Assembly (NCBI GenBank): GCA_024235995.1 | Contig: JACKLI010000001.1 | Coordinates: 1,426,001-1,490,000 of the forward strand | DNA length: 64,000 nucleotides | Source: Burkholderiaceae bacterium | GTDB lineage: Bacteria > Pseudomonadota > Gammaproteobacteria > Burkholderiales > Burkholderiaceae_C | Reading direction: 5' to 3' | Shown: one piece after another, positions 57,693 through 64,000 of the stretch | How positions within the stretch are numbered: position 1 is the stretch's first letter | Layout: each line of letters begins with the position of its first letter | The notes under the pieces: generated by a model | What the model saw: the letters and a program-made list of their open reading frames with translations, nothing else | Databases searched by the model: none | Told to the model about the DNA's origin: nothing | Translations under genes and position numbers: made by a program

Positions 57693-57785
57693 AAAAAAAA
57701 GCCCCGAACCGCGAGGCCCAGGGCTTAATCCACCTTTTGAAGGGGTGGAGGAGACAATCGGCGCCAGCGAATGTTTGCTGGCATG
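57693..57785 (-). ncRNA. Probable CUCCUCC-motif small RNA upstream of ilvA
   Basis: About 93 nt on the minus strand. Order 5' to 3': hairpin CCAGC-N8-GCTGG, single-stranded CGCCGATTGT, the anti-Shine-Dalgarno motif CTCCTCC (complement at 57747-57753), hairpin CCACC-N9-GGTGG, and an intrinsic terminator GCCCTGGGCCTCGCGGTTCG-GGGC followed by eight T. This is the architecture of the CUCCUCC (CcsR/sRNA-Xcc1-like) RNAs. An alternative is an ilvA attenuator, but no isoleucine-rich leader peptide was found. Confidence 0.55.
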
Positions 57786-57903
57786 AGCGTAGTCTACACG
57801 AAAAGCACGATCGTGCGTGAATCATGTTGCGCTGCAGCATCGGGGCGCCGCCGGGCGGCATCTGGCTACACTGGGCGCCTGTCTTCGGAAAGGTCGAATC
57901 ATC

Positions 57904-58356
57904 GTGGAATGCCAAGTCACCTGGACCGGCGCGGCGGGCGCGCGCTCGGGCATGGGCTTCGTGGCCGAGACCGGCTCGGGCCACGTCATTGCCATGGATG
58001 GCGCGCCCGACGTGGCCCACCCCGGGCAGGGCGGGCAAAACCTGGCGCCGCGCCCAATGGAAACCGTGCTGGCCGGCGCCGGCGGCTGCACCGCCTACGA
58101 CGTGGTGCTGATCCTGCAGCGCGGCCGCCACGACGTGCGCGGCTGCAGCGTGCGCCTGACCAGCGAGCGCGCGGCGCAAGACCCCAAGGTGTTCACGCGC
58201 ATCCACATGCATTTCACCGTCACCGGCAAGGCGGTGCCGGCCGCCGCGGTCGAGCGCGCCATTGCCCTGAGCCATGAGAAATACTGCTCGGCCTCGATCA
58301 TGCTGGGCAAGACGGCCGAGATCACGACCTCGTTCGACGTCGTCGAACCGGCCTGA
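57904..58356 (+). CDS. OsmC family peroxiredoxin-like protein
   Basis: 150 residues from GTG 57904. ECQVTWTG..GMGFVAETGSGH, then RPMETVLAGAGGCTAYDVVLIL with the first redox cysteine, and SHEKYCSASIML with the second. These two cysteines are the OsmC/Ohr peroxidatic pair. The protein fits the YhfA-like branch (members often reduce organic hydroperoxides). AAAGG lies ten bases before the GTG. Starting at ATG 57817 would add 29 residues not seen in the family. Divergent from ilvA and convergent with coq7. Confidence 0.85.
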   Translation: MECQVTWTGAAGARSGMGFVAETGSGHVIAMDGAPDVAHPGQGGQNLAPRPMETVLAGAGGCTAYDVVLILQRGRHDVRGCSVRLTSERAAQDPKVFTRIHMHFTVTGKAVPAAAVERAIALSHEKYCSASIMLGKTAEITTSFDVVEPA

Positions 58357-58371
58357 ACGCCGGGTCAGGCG

Positions 58372-59007
58372 TCAGATGTAATGCGCCGTGCCCGTCATCA
58401 CCCGCGCGGCGGCGCGCATCAGGGCGCGCACGGGCAGGGGCAGTTCGGTGCCGCCGGCCGCCAGGGCCAGGTCGGCATGGCGGGCTTCGTCCGCCTTCAT
58501 CTGCGCCACCACAGCGCGCGAGGCGGTGTCGGCGGCGGGCAGGCGCTCCATGTGCCGGGCCAGGTGCGCCTCGACCTGGCGCTCGGTCTCGACCACGAAG
58601 CCCAGGTTCATCCGGTCGCCACCCAGCTTGCCGGCCAGCACCCCGATGCCGAAGGCGCCGGCATACCAGAGCGGGTTGAGCCAGGACGGCCGGCTATCCA
58701 GTTGCTGCAGGCGCTCGCGCGTCCAGGCCAGATGGTCGGTTTCCTCGCGCGCGGCGGCATCCAGCTGCTGGCGCAGGGCCTCGCTGTGGCTGGTCAGCGC
58801 CTGCGCCTGGTACAGGGCCTGCGCGCAGACCTCGCCCACGTGGTTGACCCGCATCAGGGCGCCCGACAGGCGCCGGTGTTGCTCATCGAGGGGGTCGGCG
58901 GCCGCCAGGCCGGCGGCCGGGCTGGGGCGCGCGGGCTGGGGCTGGGCCAGCAGGGTGCGCAGGGCACTGTCGGCGGCGCCCAGCAGGCGATCGGTCAGTG
59001 ACAACAT
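58372..59007 (-). CDS. coq7: 5-demethoxyubiquinol hydroxylase Coq7
   Basis: 211-residue di-iron monooxygenase of ubiquinone synthesis, which replaces UbiF in many betaproteobacteria. Two repeats carry the iron ligands: MRVNHVGEVCAQALYQAQ and REETDHLAWTRERL in the first, VVETERQVEAHLARHMERLP and KADEARHADLALAAG in the second. ATG 59007 is preceded by other in-frame ATG choices but gives the normal N-terminus (LSLTDRLLGAADSALRTLL). Confidence 0.93.
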   Translation of the reverse strand: MLSLTDRLLGAADSALRTLLAQPQPARPSPAAGLAAADPLDEQHRRLSGALMRVNHVGEVCAQALYQAQALTSHSEALRQQLDAAAREETDHLAWTRERLQQLDSRPSWLNPLWYAGAFGIGVLAGKLGGDRMNLGFVVETERQVEAHLARHMERLPAADTASRAVVAQMKADEARHADLALAAGGTELPLPVRALMRAAARVMTGTAHYI

Positions 59008-59140
59008 GTATGCATGGTACGCCAGGCCGCCGTTGCCGGTGCGTGCGGGGGGGTGTTGCACCGGCCCAACGCCATGCCGCAGGGGTGTAGCCGATTCGCA
59101 ACAAATCGAAGCTCCTGCGGCCGTTTCGGCACGGAAGTCT

Positions 59141-59169
59141 TTGCATGTTCCCGGCAGGTCTGGTGCAAT
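59141..59169 (+). promoter_or_regulatory. Candidate porin promoter
   Basis: TTGCAT (59141) and TGCAAT (59164) with 17-base spacing, preceded by TG in extended -10 position. It lies about 100 bases before the porin ATG, leaving a long leader. The rest of the 264-base gap between coq7 and the porin holds nothing recognised. Confidence 0.4.
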
Positions 59170-59271
59170 AACAACAACTTCCCAATCGGGGAGGTTGGCC
59201 CGGGGAACCGGCGGGAATCGCAGACGGACCCTTCGCACCGGAGCCCTATGTTTAACCTTGGAGAACTTGCA

Positions 59272-60213
59272 ATGAAAAAATCTCTGATCGCCCTGGCCGT
59301 GCTGGGCTTCACCGGTGCCGCGATGGCTCAATCTTCCGTGACCCTGTACGGCGTGGCCGATGCGGGTATTGCTCGCGTGCAATCCGTTGACCCGGTGACC
59401 GGCAACAAAGTGAACAAGACCGGCATGTCCGCCGCAGGCACGATGAACAACGGCAACAGCCGTCTGGGCGTCAAGGGCGTCGAAGATCTGGGTGGCGGCC
59501 TGAAGGCTGGCTTCAACTTCGAAACCGGCATCAACCTCAAGGATGGCACCAGCGCGATGAGCGGCCCGGGCTTCTGGAGCCGTGCTGCCAACCTGTGGAT
59601 CGGTGGCAACTGGGGTACCTTCAAGATGGGCCGCACGCTGAACCCGTCGTTCTTCGGCGTGGCCGCTTGGGAATTGACTGGCTCCGCCAACTACTCGGTC
59701 GTCGGCAACACCTACGGTTATTCGGGTGGCGCGCGTAACAGCAACCAGTTCAGCTACAAGACCCCCAACATGGGTGGCTTCAGCGCCGAGCTGGGCTACA
59801 TCATGAAGGACGACAACGGTGGCAACGACAAGTGGGACCTGAACGCGATCTACGCGAACGGCCCGATCGCCGCCGGTCTGTCGGTCAACAAGACCAAGGG
59901 CAACAAGACCAACTACGCGCTGGGTGGCAAGTACAACTTCGGCAGCTTCGCGGTTGCCGCTTCGTACAACAACGCCAACGTTGCTGGCCTGAAGCGCCGT
60001 GGCTTCAGCTTGGGCGGCACCGCCAACCTGGGCGCCTTCGCCGTGACGCTGGACCTGACCCGTGACACCAAGAACGAACTGGGTGGCAAGAAGTACACCA
60101 ACGGCGTTCTGGAAGGCAAGTACGCGCTGTCCAAGCGCACGTTCATCTACGCTGCTTACCTGCGTCTGGACAGCACCAACAACTATGGCATTGGTGTTCG
60201 CCACAACTTCTGA
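59272..60213 (+). CDS. Outer-membrane porin (Gram-negative general porin family)
   Basis: 313 residues. Signal peptide MKKSLIALAVLGFTGAAMA|Q, then QSSVTLYGVADAGIA, the classic first strand of Burkholderiales trimeric porins; NSRLGVKGVEDLGGGLKAGF; and the closing strand NYGIGVRHNF with C-terminal phenylalanine. Codons are more biased and less GC-rich than in neighbours, consistent with very high expression. GGAGA lies eight bases before the ATG, and a strong terminator follows. Confidence 0.95.
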   Translation: MKKSLIALAVLGFTGAAMAQSSVTLYGVADAGIARVQSVDPVTGNKVNKTGMSAAGTMNNGNSRLGVKGVEDLGGGLKAGFNFETGINLKDGTSAMSGPGFWSRAANLWIGGNWGTFKMGRTLNPSFFGVAAWELTGSANYSVVGNTYGYSGGARNSNQFSYKTPNMGGFSAELGYIMKDDNGGNDKWDLNAIYANGPIAAGLSVNKTKGNKTNYALGGKYNFGSFAVAASYNNANVAGLKRRGFSLGGTANLGAFAVTLDLTRDTKNELGGKKYTNGVLEGKYALSKRTFIYAAYLRLDSTNNYGIGVRHNF

Positions 60214-60271
60214 TCGCGCGCGCCCTTGGGGTGCCGCATGACCTGTCCCTCGGGGCGGGCCAGATCAGCAA

Positions 60272-60294
60272 GAGCCGCCTTCGGGCGGCTTTTT
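60272..60294 (+). terminator. Intrinsic terminator after the porin gene
   Basis: AGCCGCC, tetraloop TTCG, GGCGGCT, then TTTT. Classic stable hairpin with T-run. Confidence 0.9.
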
Positions 60295-60410
60295 GCTGCG
60301 CGCTCGAGGAGTGCGAGAAACGCCGAATCGGGTGCGCCCCATTCTCGCAATCCCTGTGCTGCCGGCGCATTTGCCTCTGTTAGCATGCCCGCAGACTGAT
60401 CCGACCAAGC

Positions 60411-61391
60411 ATGGGTGCATTCATTTTCCGTCGCCTGATCCAGGCCATCGTGGTGATGGTGGCCGTGGCGTTCGTGGCATTTCTGCTGTTTCAGTACGTG
60501 GGCGATCCGGTGGTGTTTCTGCTGGGGCAGGACGCCAAGCCCGAACAGATCCGCCAGTTGCGCGCCGACCTGGGGCTGGACCAACCGTTCTTCGTGCAGT
60601 TCTGGCACTTCCTGATCAACGCCGTGCAGGGCGAATTCGGCCTGAGCCTGCGCCAGGGGCAAAAGGTCTCGCGCCTGCTGGCCGAGCGCTTTCCGGCCAC
60701 CTTCGAGCTGTCCATCGTGGCCGCCGCGCTGGCCCTGCTGGTGGGCATTCCCATGGGGGTTTACGCGGCGCTCAGGCGCGGCAGCTTCCTCAGCCAAGTG
60801 TTCATGACGGTGTCGCTTCTGGGCGTGTCCCTGCCCACCTTCCTGATCGGCATCCTGCTGATCCTCATCTTCTCGGTCATGCTGGGCTGGATGCCCAGCT
60901 TCGGGCGTGGCGAGACGGTGCAGCTCGGCTGGTGGAGCACCGGCCTGTTGACGCGCGATGGCTGGGTGCACATCGTGCTGCCCGCCATCACGCTGGCGAT
61001 CTTCCAGCTCACGCTCATCATGCGCCTGGTGCGCGCCGAGATGCTGGAGGTGCTCCGCACCGACTACATCAAGTTCGCGCGCGCCCGCGGGCTGACGGAC
61101 CGGGCCATCCACTTCGGCCACGCGCTCAAGAACACGCTGGTGCCGGTGATGACCATCACCGGCCTGCAGCTGGGCGGCCTGATCGCCTTTGCCATCATCA
61201 CCGAGACGGTGTTCCAGTGGCCGGGCATGGGGCTGCTGTTCATCCAGGCAGTGACCTTTGCCGACGTGCCGGTGATGGCCGCCTACCTGTGCCTGATCGC
61301 GCTGATCTTCGTCATCATCAACCTGGCCGTGGACCTGCTCTACGTGGTGGTTGACCCGCGCCTGAGCGTGAGCAAGGCGGCCGGACATTGA
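60411..61391 (+). CDS. dppB: Dipeptide/oligopeptide ABC transporter permease, DppB-like
   Basis: 326-residue inner-membrane permease. N-terminal FRRLIQAIVVMVAVAFVAFL (helix 1) and ARADLGLDQPFFVQ-like periplasmic loop (LRADLGLDQPFFVQFWHFL) are typical. The cytoplasmic coupling motif is RAEMLEVLRTDYIKFARARG followed by LTDRAIHFGHALKN. Six helices. First gene of the operon; the binding-protein gene starts within its stop region. Substrate (dipeptide, oligopeptide, or glutathione) cannot be told from the permease. Confidence 0.93.
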   Translation: MGAFIFRRLIQAIVVMVAVAFVAFLLFQYVGDPVVFLLGQDAKPEQIRQLRADLGLDQPFFVQFWHFLINAVQGEFGLSLRQGQKVSRLLAERFPATFELSIVAAALALLVGIPMGVYAALRRGSFLSQVFMTVSLLGVSLPTFLIGILLILIFSVMLGWMPSFGRGETVQLGWWSTGLLTRDGWVHIVLPAITLAIFQLTLIMRLVRAEMLEVLRTDYIKFARARGLTDRAIHFGHALKNTLVPVMTITGLQLGGLIAFAIITETVFQWPGMGLLFIQAVTFADVPVMAAYLCLIALIFVIINLAVDLLYVVVDPRLSVSKAAGH

Positions 61392-61432
61392 TCCCTGGCA
61401 TCACACCCCAACCCACAACCAAGGAGACTCGA

Positions 61433-63025
61433 ATGAACCTGAAGACCCAACGCCTGTCGGTGCTGGTGGGCGCGGCCTTGCTGGCGCTGGCGCTGGCGGG
61501 CGCGGCCTCGGCGCAGACGGTGCGCATCGCCAACCAGGGCGACGCTCTCTCGCTCGATCCGCATTCGCTCAACGAGTCGCTGCAGCTTTCGGTCGACAGC
61601 AACGCCTACGAGGCACTGGTGGGCTGGAACAAGAAGCTGGAAATGGAGCCGCGCCTGGCCACTTCGTGGAAGCAGACCTCGCCCACGGTGTGGCGCTTCG
61701 AGCTGCGCAAGGGGGTGCAGTTCTACGACGGCACGCCGTTCACGGCCGACGACGTGGTGTTCACCATGGGGCGCATCATGTCCGACGGATCGGACATGAA
61801 GAGCTATGGCACGGACGTGAAGGAAACCCGCAAGATCGACGACCACACCATCGAGATCGAGACCAAGGCGCCGCAGCCCATCCTGCCGCAGATCCTCTCG
61901 CAGGTCTACATCATGAGCAAGAAGTGGTGCGAGGCCAACAACGCCGTGAAGCCGGTGGACCGGCGCAAGGGGGTGGAGAACACCGCCTCGTTCAAGACCA
62001 ACGGCACCGGCCCCTACCACGTGCGCGAGCGCCAGCCGGGCGTGCGCACGGTGTTCGTGCGCAACCCACGCTACTGGGGCAAGGTGGAGGGCAACGTGCA
62101 GGAGGTCGTCTTCACGCCCATCGCCAACCCGGCCACGCGCGTGGCGGCGCTGCTGTCGGGCGAGGTGGACGTGATGGAGCCGGTGCCGGTGCAGGACATC
62201 GCCCGCGTCAACGCCAACCCGGGCACGCACGTGATCGCCGGCCCGGAGCTGCGCACGGTGTTTCTGGGCATGGACCAGAAGCGCGACGAGCTGCTGTTTT
62301 CCAACGTGAAGGGCAAGAACCCGTTCAAGGACGTGCGCGTGCGCAAGGCCTTCTACCAGGCGATCGACATCGAGGGCATCAAGAAGACGGTGATGCGTGG
62401 CCAGTCGCGCCCGACGGCGCTGATGGTGGGCCCCGGCATCAACGGCTGGACCGAGGCGCAGGACAAGCGCTTTCCGTATGACGTGGAGGCGGCCAAGAAG
62501 CTGATGGCCGAGGCCGGCTATGCCAACGGCTTCGAGGTGGCGATGAACTGCCCCAACGACCGCTACGTCAACGACGGGCAGATCTGCCAGGCGGTGGCGG
62601 CCAACCTGGCCAAGATCAACGTCAAGATCAACCTGCAGGCCGAGACCAAGGGCACCTACTTTCCCAAGATTCTGCGGCGCGACACGAGCTTCTACATGCT
62701 CGCGTGGACGCCCTCGACCTACGACTCGCACAACGTGCTGAACGCCATCATGCACTGCCCGGACGACAAGACCGGTGCCGGCCAGTTCAACCTGGGCAGC
62801 TACTGCAATCCCAAGCTGGACGCGCTCACCGCCAAGATCGGCTCGGAGACCGACCAGGCCAAGCGCAACGAGATGATCAAGGAGGCCTTCCAGATCCACA
62901 TCGACGACGTGGGCCACCTGCCGCTGCACCAGCAGATGCTGGCCTGGGGCGTGAGCAAGAAGGTCCAGCTGGTGCAGCTGGCCGACAACTTCATGCCCTT
63001 CAAGTGGATCACCCTCAAGCCGTGA
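61433..63025 (+). CDS. dppA: Peptide ABC transporter substrate-binding protein, DppA/OppA family
   Basis: 530 residues. Signal peptide (LLALALAGAASAQ) then the SBP_bac_5 domain: DALSLDPHSLNES, LATSWKQTSPTVWRFELRKG, VQFYDGTPFTADDVVFT, and KNPFKDVRVRKAFYQAID. AAGGAG lies seven bases before ATG 61433; an earlier ATT/ATG-like start at 61388 would add 15 residues. Cluster 5 binding protein; a basic or hydrophobic peptide substrate is likely but not specified. Confidence 0.92.
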   Translation: MNLKTQRLSVLVGAALLALALAGAASAQTVRIANQGDALSLDPHSLNESLQLSVDSNAYEALVGWNKKLEMEPRLATSWKQTSPTVWRFELRKGVQFYDGTPFTADDVVFTMGRIMSDGSDMKSYGTDVKETRKIDDHTIEIETKAPQPILPQILSQVYIMSKKWCEANNAVKPVDRRKGVENTASFKTNGTGPYHVRERQPGVRTVFVRNPRYWGKVEGNVQEVVFTPIANPATRVAALLSGEVDVMEPVPVQDIARVNANPGTHVIAGPELRTVFLGMDQKRDELLFSNVKGKNPFKDVRVRKAFYQAIDIEGIKKTVMRGQSRPTALMVGPGINGWTEAQDKRFPYDVEAAKKLMAEAGYANGFEVAMNCPNDRYVNDGQICQAVAANLAKINVKINLQAETKGTYFPKILRRDTSFYMLAWTPSTYDSHNVLNAIMHCPDDKTGAGQFNLGSYCNPKLDALTAKIGSETDQAKRNEMIKEAFQIHIDDVGHLPLHQQMLAWGVSKKVQLVQLADNFMPFKWITLKP

Positions 63026-63050
63026 TGCACCGGGCGTCCGGGCCGTGGGC

Positions 63051-63110
63051 GGATTTCAAGCCCAATCGGCCCGTGGCGCGCGCCAATCAAGCGCTGCAAG
63101 CTATCAATTC
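63051..63110 (-). repeat. Dispersed repeat family A touching the dppC start codon
   Basis: Minus strand: GAATTGATAGCTTGCAGCGC, TTGATTGGCGCGCGCCACGG, GCCGATTGGGCTTGAAATC. Full-length family A copy. It ends one base before the dppC ATG, so the region that should carry the ribosome binding site is repeat sequence. Confidence 0.8.
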
Positions 63111-64000
63111 ATGAGCAACATCGTCGCCCGCTGGCTCGACAGCGACGTCGGCTACAGCTTTCGCAACTCGCCGATGGCCATCCTGGCGGCGGTGATCGCC
63201 TTCGTCTGCATCTTCTGCTCGGTCTTTGCCGGCTGGGTGTCGCCGCACAACCCGTTCGATCTGACCACGCTGGAGCTGAGCGACGCGCGCCTGCCGCCGG
63301 CTTGGTACCCGGACGGCAAGTCCACCTACCTGCTGGGCACCGACGACCAGGGGCGCGACATCCTGTCGGCGCTGATCTACGGCGCGCGCATCTCGCTCGT
63401 GGTCGGCGTGGTGTCGGTCATCCTGTCGGTGCTCGCAGGCGTGGCCCTCGGCCTGCTGGCGGGCTTCAAGGGCGGCTGGATCGACACCTTCTTGATGCGC
63501 CTGTGCGACGTCATGCTGTCGTTTCCGGCCATCCTGGTGGCGCTGCTGATCGCCGGTGTCGGGCGGGCGCTGTTTCCCAACGCGCACGAGTCGGTGGCCT
63601 TCGGCGTGCTGATCATCGCCATCTCACTGACAGGCTGGGTGCAGTACGCGCGCACCGTGCGCGGCAGCACCATGGTCGAGCGCGGCAAGGAATACGTGCA
63701 GGCCGCGCGCGTCACCGGCGTGTCGTCCTGGCGCATCATGACGCGCCACGTGCTGCCCAACGTCATGGGGCCGGTGCTGGTGCTGGCCACCATCCAGGTG
63801 GCCACGGCCATCATCACCGAGGCCACGCTGTCCTTTCTGGGCGTGGGCGTGCCGCCCACCTCGCCCTCGCTGGGCACGCTGATCCGCGTGGGCAACGACT
63901 ACCTGTTCTCGGGCGAGTGGTGGATCACCATCTTTCCCGGCGCCATGCTGGTGCTGATCGCGCTGTCGGTCAACCTGCTGGGCGACTGGCTGCGCGACGC
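63111..64000 (+). CDS. dppC: Dipeptide/oligopeptide ABC transporter permease, DppC-like, 3' end outside
   Basis: At least 296 residues; the frame is open to the window edge. N-terminal RNSPMAILAAVIAFVCIFCS helix, LLGTDDQGRDILSALIYGAR (the DppC/OppC signature), the coupling loop GKEYVQAARVTGVSSWRIMT and the conserved ATLSFLGVGVPPTSPSLG, then LVLIALSVNLLGDWLRDA. Only a few residues are missing. Start ATG 63111 has no Shine-Dalgarno because a family A repeat abuts it. ATP-binding subunits are expected downstream. Confidence 0.93.
   Translation, partial: MSNIVARWLDSDVGYSFRNSPMAILAAVIAFVCIFCSVFAGWVSPHNPFDLTTLELSDARLPPAWYPDGKSTYLLGTDDQGRDILSALIYGARISLVVGVVSVILSVLAGVALGLLAGFKGGWIDTFLMRLCDVMLSFPAILVALLIAGVGRALFPNAHESVAFGVLIIAISLTGWVQYARTVRGSTMVERGKEYVQAARVTGVSSWRIMTRHVLPNVMGPVLVLATIQVATAIITEATLSFLGVGVPPTSPSLGTLIRVGNDYLFSGEWWITIFPGAMLVLIALSVNLLGDWLRD

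Overview
The window is high-GC DNA, almost fully coding, from a betaproteobacterium. Gene order (dusB-fis-purH, pilGHIJ-chpA, pyrR-pyrB-pyrC'), the protein sequences and a dispersed intergenic repeat with the core GATAGCTG...TTGAAA all point to Burkholderiales, most likely Comamonadaceae near Acidovorax or Ottowia. The genus cannot be fixed from this sequence alone. A complete Sox thiosulfate-oxidation set makes the organism a potential sulfur-oxidising chemolithotroph or mixotroph.

Layout. 1-5.3 kb: tRNA modification and nucleoid regulation (dusB-fis), purine synthesis (purH), and convergent hemL and thiD-like genes. 5.4-15 kb: the type IV pilus (twitching) chemosensory operon pilG-pilH-pilI-pilJ-chpA. 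15-19 kb: yqgE-ruvX-pyrR-pyrB-pyrC', where PyrC' has lost its metal ligands. 19-21.8 kb: a divergent FbpC/FbpB-like iron ABC transporter with no binding protein. 21.8-36.5 kb: the sulfur island. It holds an ArsR/SoxR-type regulator, cytochrome c plus flavocytochrome sulfide dehydrogenase, a c4 cytochrome, an ornithine cyclodeaminase/arginase pair, a YeeE/TsuA thiosulfate importer, SoxH- and SoxW-like proteins, soxCD, soxYZAX and soxB. Similar 24-bp dyads precede the cytochrome gene, soxC and soxB and are candidate sites for the ArsR protein.

36.5-43.6 kb is a pilin-modification and gene-remnant region. It contains a hemerythrin-like protein, two decayed tfpZ 3' ends around an antitoxin remnant, intact tfpZ, a membrane sulfatase-fold (EptA/PptA-like) transferase, a PglL-type O-oligosaccharyltransferase whose 5' end has been replaced by an IS30-family element, and pilA with a likely sigma-54 promoter. 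44-55 kb holds a type II secretion operon running leftward (gspG-H-I-J-K-L-M-N-D-E), with gspC diverging and apparently frameshifted; gspF is absent. 55-64 kb holds an Ntn-hydrolase, ilvA, a probable CUCCUCC small RNA, an OsmC protein, coq7, a major porin, and the start of a dipeptide ABC transporter operon that runs off the window.

The most unusual feature is that two dispersed repeat families, normally intergenic, sit inside protein-coding genes of the type II secretion operon without breaking the frame: in the zinc loop of GspE, in the leader of GspI and at the 5' end of gspH. A possible fourth case lies in purH. No tRNA, rRNA or CRISPR array was seen.
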